Positions 56,743 through 64,000 of a DNA stretch of 64,000 nt are shown here, piece by piece; position 1 is the first letter of the stretch; each line of letters begins with the position of its first letter. Origin of the DNA: Metallyticus violacea (lineage: Eukaryota > Arthropoda > Insecta > Mantodea > Metallyticidae); contig CM060843.1 in the NCBI GenBank assembly GCA_030762175.1, positions 31,530,001 to 31,594,000 on the forward strand, read 5' to 3'. Under the pieces are notes generated by a model that did not search any database, was not told the DNA's origin, and saw nothing but the letters and a program-made list of their open reading frames with translations. Made by a program: the position numbers and the translations under genes.

Positions 56743-57907
56743 GGAATGTACCTCAGAAACACATACCAAAATTACTTTTATAAGTGTGTTTGTGAAACTT
56801 AAAGAGAGTTTTAATGTGATGATATGATTTTTAGTGTTTTACTTTAAATCAAAATAAGATTACTATATGGTTCTTCATTGGACATATCCATTTCTTATCC
56901 CATTTAAATTCTTCGGTTCTAAACCATGTCAATCCTTCTCTTCCTGCCTTACCACAGGTATGAATGTATCTTTCACTTCTCCAATCATTTTTTTAGTGTG
57001 ATACATAATATTTGAAAATGTTTGGCAAGGGTACCCCTTATTTCCTGTTTTTAAATATCCTCAGTTCTTATTTTTATCTCTTTCCAAAATCCTTTTCCCA
57101 TTTTTTCCCATCATACCATATTGACCCCATGCCCATTTCTTGCAGAATATTTTGGATTTTATATATCCAATTCTCCCCTTAATTTTTTCCTTATGCTACC
57201 AAATGATATCCTCCTCTTCTAGTCTCCATATTCTATACCAATATTGCAGTACTCTTTCTATTACCTTGCTATTACCAATGCCTAGTTCCATTAGAGGAAT
57301 ATCATTATGTGAAGATCTAGATAAACCTAGCACAATTCTACAAAACAGTCTATTTATCAAGTTTATCGCTTTCCATCCTCCATCTGGCCCCCAACCTTTT
57401 ATTCCATACATCATTCTGTGCTGTACTATTGAACCATATACTCTAACCATTTTATTTGCATATTTGGTATTTTATTTACACAAGATCTGATTACACTCAT
57501 AGCCTTTTTCCTTCTGGTAATGCTTTTCTTTTTTGACTGCTCCATATTCCATTCTTGACTGTCTAACCTGGGGGGGTAATCAATTATCTTGACAATTTCA
57601 GTTTCTGTGCCTTCCCATCACCATTTTTCCTGTTTTTTTTTTTTTTTTTTTTTTTTTTTATTGAAACCTTTTTTTCAACACCATAATCTTAGATTTAGTT
57701 TCTCTCTCTTGAGACCCCATTCTCTAAAAATGTACCAATAGCTTCTAGTGATTGTTTTAATTCTACATCATTAAAGAACCTGTTACCAGGTCATCTGCAA
57801 AGAGAGACCCGGTATCTCTATGCTATTTATAGTTGGCAAACGTAATTACTGTTACTAATTTCTAATAAAACATCATCAATAAATAGATGAGCAATGGGCT
57901 TAATTTA

Positions 57908-59129
57908 CAAGAGTAGATCCATAAGTTTCCACCTCGCTGATAAGGATTATTGCCTTACAAAACCCTTACCTTGTGTCATACTTATCTGTTATGTAAATAA
58001 TTGCAGCTGTAACTTCCACCTCTATCTTCAGTTGTTCAGATACAGTTGCATAAAGAAAGGCTATGTGCAGAAGATTGTTACATGTCAAAAGAAGGACTCA
58101 CTCCAAATGAAGTTAAACAACGATTGGACGGTGTATATGGGGAAGCATACCCCTTATATTCTACCATAAAAGAATGGGCCAAACTTTTTCAAATGTATTG
58201 AGAAAGCATTCAAGACAAAGAGCCTGCAGGTCAGCCTGGAGGTGCTCACTGCTGAAAACATCGCTCTTGTGGAAGGAGAAGTTATGAAAGACCAGCAGCA
58301 TGGTTGGACCTTTTTAAAACAACACTCCTTTGAATTACTCATGAACATATAAACATGAATGTGGTAGTGCAAGATGGGTGCCTAGACTTCTTTCCTCAGT
58401 CTAAAAGCAGCAACGAGTCATCTGTTGTCAGGCATTTTTGGAGCTCTGCCATGGCAATGAGAGAGAAGTTGTGCAAACCATTGTTACAGGAAATGAAATT
58501 ATGGTCCTCTACTATAATCCCTTGAAGAGAATCAGTGGTGTGGCATAAACCTGGTGAAGCACCACCTCTAAAGGCCAGGGTCACCCAGTCATCCAAGAAG
58601 ATCATGGCCACAATCTTTTGGGTCTGTGAAGGAATGCTCTTTATTGACTTCAAGGAAAGGGATACCACAGTAAATGAAGAGTATTATGCTGGCCTACTGC
58701 ATAGACTACGTACTTCCATCAAAGAGCAAAGGCAAGGAAAGTTGACTGGTGATGTGCGCCTTCTTATGACAATGAGTCTGTGCACACAGCTCTTGTTGCA
58801 AAGGAAGCAATTAAGAAATGTGACTTAAAAGAGATCAACATCCACCCTACAGCCCAGATCTAGTTCCCAGTGACTATTTCCTCTTCTCAAAACTCAAGAA
58901 GGACCTTCCAGGAAGGAAATGTAAGTGTGACAAAGAAGTGATGGATGCTGTTTATGCCCATTTTGCAAACAAGACTTCTGACTATTTTTGGGGTGAGATT
59001 GAAATGTTAATTCAAAGATGCGAGAAGTGTATTGCAATAAAGGGTGTCTATATTGAAAAGTGAAATATAGTTTTTGTCTCTATCATACTTCCAAAATGAT
59101 TAGGTTGGAAACTTATGGACCTACCCTCA
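57908..59129 (+). mobile_element. Mariner family A nested in LINE 3
   Basis: Left end CAAGAGTAGATCCATAAG and right end CTTATGGACCTACCCTCA are inverted repeats of the family A type, flanked by TA (57906-57907 and 59130-59131). The transposase reads, in pieces, LTPNEVKQRLDG, KEWAKLFQ, ILWVCEGMLFIDFKERDTT, YYAGLLHRLRTSIKE, then SDYFLFSKLKKDL-like residues and QRCEKCIAIKGVYIEK. Stops and frameshifts throughout. It sits inside the LINE 3 RT, between the RQGCKLSP-type block and motif C. Confidence 0.92.
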
Positions 59130-60138
59130 TATATCGTTGTCTGAAACCTACATTGTTTGATATTTTATCTGTAACCCTCTCCCTTTCATATTTAATACAA
59201 AATTCATTTTTTTATAAAATTCTGGCTTACTCTTTTCTTTCTCAGTTTGATCCAAAGTGCTTTTCTAGAAATTGTGTTGAAAGCTTTTTTCTTATTCCAA
59301 AAATTACAAATAGATTCTACCTTTTTTGTTACTAAGATATATATTCATTAATATTCTAATTATAAAAATATTATGTTCTTTTACCCTTCCTAAAGCGTAA
59401 TTGATATACTGAAATGTTCTTTTCTTCCTCTGGTCATTCTTTTTTGCCAACACTCCATGAAGACTTTCCCAGTAAACTAATTTCTCTATAATTTGCTGGA
59501 TTCCTAATGTCTCCTTTACCTTTATAAATTGCCATTAACAATTCTCCAAATCTTTTGGTATTTTTACTTCTTCAAAAATTAAGTTCACTAGCTGCCTCAA
59601 TGTATTTAATCTGTTTAGGTCGTCTACCCAAGCTTTCCAATATTCCATTTTGAACTCAGTTTTTAATATGAAATGATTAATCACATTTATCATATCCATA
59701 ATCTCAAAGTTCACTATATATCTATATATAGACCTAAGAGATATAACATATAATCTATGACACTTTGACTATTTTTATTTACAAAATAAATTCTCCATGC
59801 TCATCTTTCCCTTTTACTCCATTGCACATCAAAAGGTTATTTTCTTCACAGAACTGTATTAGTTTTTTGCCCTCATTGTTAAAAACGTTCATTACTGTAA
59901 TGCTTCTCTAGGTTTGTTTCTGTTGGGCCCCAGCCATTAAAATGTACCCTATCTGTTGTTCTCTTATTCTTGCATTAAAATCCCTCACTAACATTAATTC
60001 TATACGTATTTATTTGTCCTATAGTTCTACGATATTTTGCCTCAACTGAATGAACAAATGTGAGTCATAAAAACTTGAAGAGCTAGGTGGATTATAAATG
60101 GTAACTAGACACACTTGTATACTTCTTCCAAATAGATC

Positions 60139-60749
60139 ACTAAATCTTATTTTGATTTAAAGTAAAACACTAAAAATCATGTCGTCACATTAAAATTCTC
60201 TTTAAGTTTCACAAACACACTTATAAAAGTAATTTTGGTAGTAATTTTTATAAGTGTGTTTGTGAAACTTAAAGAGAATTTTAATGTGACGACATGATTT
60301 TTAGTGTTTTACTTTAAATCAAAATAAAATTAACAAAAGTTTCACTGTGTGGGTTCCGAAATTCCGTAAACATATTACAACAGCATTCGAGTCATTGGGA
60401 ACAAGACGACTAAAAACAAATTTACCAAAATTACTTTTATAAGTGTGTTTGTGAAACTTAAAGAGAATTTTAATGTGACGACATGATTTTTAGTGTTTTA
60501 CTTTAAATCAAAATAAGATTAACAAAAGTTTCACTGTGTGGATTCTGAAATTCCATAAACATATTACAACGGCATTCGAGTCATTGGGAACAAGACGACT
60601 AAAAACAAATTTACCAAAATTACTTTTATAAGTGTGTTTGTGAAACTTAAAGAGAATTTTAATATGACGACATGATTTTTAGTGTTTTACTTTAAATCAA
60701 AATAAGATTAACAAAAGTTTCACTGTGTGGATTCCGAAATTCCGTAAAC
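60139..60749. repeat. Penelope-end block: inverted copy plus three 189-bp tandem units, inside LINE 3
   Basis: The block starts with a minus-oriented copy of the PLE2 3' end (60150-60235) facing a plus-oriented copy (60238-60330). The plus orientation then repeats with a 189-bp period (AAACTTAAAGAGAATTTTAA at 60265, 60454 and 60643). LINE 3 endonuclease coding lies on both sides, and AGATC appears at each junction (60134-60138, 60750-60754), a likely target-site duplication. Confidence 0.88.
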
Positions 60750-61019
60750 AGATCCACCACAACACTTTATCACCTCCTAAAGCTTTCATTCTAAATTTTA
60801 AAACTTTTACCCTTTCTTGCAAATGACCCTAAGCCACCAGACATCCGATCTCTTTCTTTGACCTTCTCACCTTTTTTCTCATAATAATCATACCCGGTTA
60901 CATTAATAACAGAGTCTTCTAAACCATGTCTCAACTGCTGCTATCACATCTACCCACTTCAGCACCTTTAGAGAAATGCTGAAACTGAATGTAATAAAAC
61001 AACTATATAACAGCCTGTA

Positions 61020-61305
61020 AATCCACTGTAAAATATGAACCAGTTAAGGAAAATCAATAATGAGATGAGCAGGTCAATAATTGTGTTTAAAAAGGTTATT
61101 TAAACTTGGTTAAAGATGGCGATGGTTCTGGTGTTGGCAGTGATAACTGAATTCACTGCTGTTCCACCATCAGCTTCATCTGAATATATATCATGAGAAA
61201 GCATGAAATAGTATGCCAACAGGTATGCAATTCAGAAGTGAACTACATGTTCACCTTCTACCAACTTATGGACTGTCCTTGTTCAAATATCACTCTCTTT
61301 TTTAG
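61020..61305. other. No gene recognised
   Basis: Short AT-rich spacer between LINE 3 and a SINE. Confidence 0.3.
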
Positions 61306-61310
61306 TGTGT

Positions 61311-61561
61311 ATAATGCCTGTTTTTACTAGTGAGGCACACAGTGGTGGACCCTGATTGTACATGAGATGAAATAATAAATTATGAAAATGTTTTTTTTTT
61401 AAAGGAAGCATTCCAGGCCCAAGCAGGGTACCTCTCCACCATTTAACATTTATGAAGACTGAGGTAAGCCTGGAAAAAAGGGGAGGATGGTCCTGATAGG
61501 AATACAATCCCAGACCTCCTGCTCACAAGTTTGCGCCTTAACTACCTCAGCCATTCGTGGC
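61311..61561 (-). mobile_element. SINE family 2, minus strand
   Basis: Same organisation as 23789-24056, read right to left: GTGGCTGAGG..GTTAAGG-type A-box region, a mutated B-box (GGGATTGTATTCC), body and the GCACTAGTAAAAACAGG-type end. Older and more diverged than the 62.7-kb copy. Confidence 0.8.
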
Positions 61562-62288
61562 AGTCAGGAACTGTTTGTTATTATAACAGGTAACTGGTGT
61601 AACCTTGGTCCTTCATATACTGCACTCAGCTGCAGAAGCAAGCCGAAAATAATTCTCAATCTTTCTGAATTATAATAGTACGAAACTAAAGTTGAAAAAT
61701 ATTATGTATGATATAGAGTGGCAACAAAATGCACCAAAACAGGGTGTAACACAATATAAATTGATCATTCAAATGTACAATTTATAAGACATATTAGTTT
61801 GAAAATAATGAATGTGGTTTATGCTTACTAACGTTTATTTGCTTTGTTTGACATTCAGGTTGCTACAGGTTTGAGATTCAAATAGTTTACTGTTAATAGT
61901 TTTTATTATGTTTTGCTATAAATTGAAATATACCAAAGTTCTACAAGTCATTTAACACTAGAACTGTGAAAGGGGTCAAAATGACCCTGACTAAATTTAT
62001 TCTTGAACAGTTTCCTCAGGTATTCATATTTTTCTGCCAAACATCTTGTCTTTATGAGGTTACATTTGGGTATAAAAATATTTTATTTTTTCATTCATTT
62101 TTGATGGCCTATACCTATAACAGCAAGAGGGGTCAATTTGATCCCTGTAAATTTATAGTTAAACTTATGACAAATAACCAATAATACAGTCACAGTAATC
62201 AACAATGTGCAGTAAGAAATATTGGCTCACTGTTGGGACCTGCATATGTGTATACTATCTGTTTTATCTGTAAATATAACTTTCCCAT

Positions 62289-63440
62289 TTGAATCGTGTA
62301 TCATCAGAGGGGCCTTTCAGATGGCAAGATTTTGCACATTTTTTTTACAGTTCCAATGTTGAATCAGAAATTGACCTATCAGACTGGAGTAGTAAATTTA
62401 TGACAAAAACTAGTGACAGTGATGTAAATGTTAGCAAGGATTCCTTATCCAGAGTTGGTGTAAGTGTTAATATTCCTCAACTATTGCCCCGTCATCTCAG
62501 AGGGCCAGGATTCATCAGATTCCTCCACAGTGAAAATGGTGCTAGACGGATCCAAATGGTAGGTTATCAACATATCATCTTTGTCAGGAAGAACAGCTGT
62601 TGTAAATGACCTAAAAGAATAAGGAGGTCCCACTACATATGCTTTCCAATAAGTGGATGATTTTCCCATCAGTGCTTTTCATCTCCTCTTTGATGAATCG
62701 ATGCTTCATCTCATAAAGAAGTAGTGCCACCATGGGTGGCTGAGGTCATTAAGGTGCAGACTTGTGAGTGCAAGGTCTGGGGTTGAAATCCCGCCAGGAC
62801 CATCCTCCCTGACTGAGGTTTTTTGTAGGTTTTCCTCGGTCCTCATAACGGGCAAATGAAGGGGAGGTACCCTAAAACTTAGGCCTGGAATGTTTCCTTC
62901 CTTTAAAATATAATTCTTTCCTAATATATCACTTCATCTCATGTATCATCAGTGTCCATCGCCTGTGGTGTCTCAGTAGTTAAAACGGGCATTAAACACT
63001 ACTCAAAAAAAAATCATAAAGCAGTATACAGAATCCAATACTTAGATGGAACTGGAACACAGCGGACTGTTTCATTTTAGGAACTGGAGAAGATGATTGC
63101 CTTCTTGTACACCCGAGGAGTAATCTGTACGAAAGGTGAATCAATAGTGATCTTTGGTTGCTTTCATGGGGACCTACATTCATCAAGGGCACAATGTCAT
63201 GGCATAGACTTCAGGAGTTGCTCATATTTCTCTAATTTGATGAGAAATCAACCAGAGTTGGACATGGCAGCAATCATTGCATGGGTTATTAACATTGAGG
63301 TAAAAAAACAGAAAGAAAAGGCAAAAGAAATGTCAAATCAATCTGTGTAAAGGAAACAAGACAAGTGATTTTTGTGAGAAGTGCTGCAAAGCTGTGTATG
63401 GAAAATGTGTACAAAATGTATGGAAAAAAAGTATATAATA
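62289..63440 (+). pseudogene. piggyBac transposase remnant, catalytic core deleted
   Basis: The N-terminal acidic region reads FYSSNVESEIDLSDWSSKF and SDSDVNVSK. After the SINE come ELEKMIAFLYTRGVICTKGE (the start of the piggyBac transposase domain, compare ELEKFIALLYARG) and, straight after NQPELDMAAIIAWVINIEVK, a cysteine-rich end GNKTSDFCEKCCKAVYGKC, which fits the C-terminal finger of piggyBac transposases. The middle with the catalytic aspartates is missing, and frameshifts are present. Confidence 0.75.
62731..63010 (+). mobile_element. SINE family 2, plus strand, with TSD
   Basis: Head GGTGGCTGAGGTCATTAAGG and B-box GGGGTTGAAATCCCGCC, body with CCTGACTGAGGTTTTTTG and TTAGGCCTGGAATGTTTCC, and end GGGCATTAAACACT. 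Flanked by TCATAAAGAAGTA (62711-62723) and TCATAAAGCAGTA (63014-63026), a 13-bp duplication with one difference. It is inside the piggyBac element, so it is younger. Confidence 0.92.
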
Positions 63441-63723
63441 TTTCAAATAAATATACTTAACTGAGAAAACTAGGAGGTGTAATACAGTCATAAATTGAAA
63501 AGCAAAAGCTAAATTTTCAGATTAGGGATAACGTATAACTTTTCAACTTAAATATTAAAACATAATTTAATATCCATTTGTTTATTGTTCTAAAGGCATT
63601 TGTAAATTCAAATGATGCTATTAATAAATAAAATAATAAAGTTTTGCATGTTTATATGTTGGGGTCATAATGACCCCTTTCCATCATTCTAGATATATAA
63701 GATTTTTAGCATTCTAATGTTAA

Positions 63724-64000
63724 AGCCTTTTTTATTGGTAAATGATGTGTCATGCAGAAAAGAAAAAGAGAAATAGAAGCCATAAATGAATTATTCTTTT
63801 GGGTAGGGGGGCAAAGAAAATCTATTTTACTAGTTGAGGTGATAAGAAAAGCATTTTGCTGTTCATCCACCTCTATGTATAACAATTGTACTTTTCTTTT
63901 TTAAGAAATTGTGTGTAATTATTTGGGTAACTCTATAGAATAATCAGTTGCTTAAAAAAATTAACCTCATGGCACTTATTTTTATCATTGTTCATTTTGG
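63724..64000. other. No gene recognised
   Basis: AT-rich flank right of the piggyBac element. Confidence 0.3.

Larger units (their letters stand above)
54340..56868 (+). mobile_element. Penelope-like element PLE2 (full structure, broken)
   Basis: A Penelope-like element on plus with all parts in order: N-terminal domain (54354-54848), degraded RT (about 54850-56160), linker (about 56160-56310), GIY-YIG endonuclease (56317-56742) and a 3' end of about 125 bp (56743-56868). That 3' end recurs as inverted and tandem copies at 60139-60749. The element then abuts LINE 3 directly. Confidence 0.9.
56868..61010 (-). mobile_element. LINE 3 (APE-type), minus strand, twice interrupted
   Basis: Read right to left: endonuclease start with VETWF and MSGGLG (60.8-61.0 kb), then after a Penelope block, YNPPSSSSFYDSHLF, the NAR box NARIREQQ and LIQFCEENNLLMCNG (59.8-60.1 kb), RT with YWKAWVDDLNRLNTLRQLV and VLNMKGRGLQIKYQTM (59.15-59.65 kb), then after a mariner, SLFADDLVTGS (motif C, near 57.8 kb) and the tail VYGSIVQHRMMYGIKGWGPD and SHNDIPLMELGIG (57.2-57.45 kb). 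Related to LINEs 1 and 2. A poly-T run at 57638-57659 lies in it. Its 3' end abuts PLE2 at about 56868. Confidence 0.82.
61952..63723 (+). mobile_element. piggyBac-like element, internally deleted
   Basis: TTAA lies at both ends (61952-61955 and 63720-63723). The ends are inverted repeats starting TTAACAYTAGAA, and each end has a subterminal palindrome (GGGGTCAAAATGACCC at the left, GGGGTCATAATGACCCC at the right). TTAA targeting and a piggyBac-type transposase fragment inside identify the superfamily. A SINE family 2 copy (62731-63010) is inserted in it. Confidence 0.88.

Noticed and set aside
56730..56763. A hammerhead motif at the end of PLE2
   Set aside because: A TGAGG/CCTCA stem and GAAAC are present, but the CTGANGA core reads TTGACAA and no GTH follows; too decayed to call.
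60265..60760. A CRISPR-like array (regular repeats)
   Set aside because: The unit is 189 bp with no unique spacers, and it is the end of a Penelope element in a eukaryotic genome.
62740..62800. A tRNA-Ser/Leu gene
   Set aside because: It is the head of SINE family 2, flanked by a target duplication and followed by the family body.

Overview
The window is a piece of an AT-rich animal nuclear genome, most likely an arthropod and possibly a chelicerate. The clade is inference, from the combination of Penelope-like elements, several DD34D mariner families, arthropod-style LINEs and tRNA-headed SINEs. The only host gene I can name is the 3' end of a choline/ethanolaminephosphotransferase (CEPT1/CHPT1 family): two exons at 15115-15240 and 17236-17466 on the + strand, in matching phase, with consensus splice sites. 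Its last intron carries a whole mariner. Six other short stretches look like exons of unrecognised genes (5.4, 19.0, 25.9, 33.7, 39.9 and 42.4 kb). They rest on splice signals and an open frame only.

Almost everything else is layered transposon debris. 0-4.4 kb: a Penelope-like element (PLE1, minus strand) with a long open reverse-transcriptase frame and a GIY-YIG endonuclease, then a SINE and a decayed hAT transposase with CGGBP1-type features. 6.9-12.3 kb: a second hAT copy and a LINE with RNase H, into which two SINEs inserted with clear target-site duplications. 13.6-17.5 kb: a mariner, then the CEPT1 exons. 18.5-32.2 kb: a series of Penelope 3' ends, many arranged as inverted pairs (palindromes), with mariner remnants and SINEs between them. 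33-42 kb: mostly unrecognised AT-rich DNA with a SINE, a LINE tail, a mariner fragment and candidate exons. 42.9-51.3 kb: two related APE-type LINEs head to head. The right-hand one is split in its reverse transcriptase by a mariner, and the junction was later duplicated in tandem. 54.3-61.0 kb: a full-length but broken Penelope element (PLE2) abutting a third LINE. That LINE is interrupted by another mariner and by a block of inverted and tandem Penelope-end repeats. 62-63.7 kb: a piggyBac remnant with a SINE inside it.

The most interesting signal is a recurring motif of about 34 nt in the Penelope ends. It has the layout of a minimal type I hammerhead ribozyme: CTGANGA, a 6-bp stem II with a loop of about 4 nt, then GAAAC, two nt and GTH. 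It occurs in both orientations at about ten places, and stem II is kept by different base pairs in different copies. In PLE1 the motif overlaps the stop codon of the endonuclease frame. Hammerhead ribozymes in Penelope-like elements are known in general. The inverted dimers and tandem arrays of them seen here are the part worth following up.
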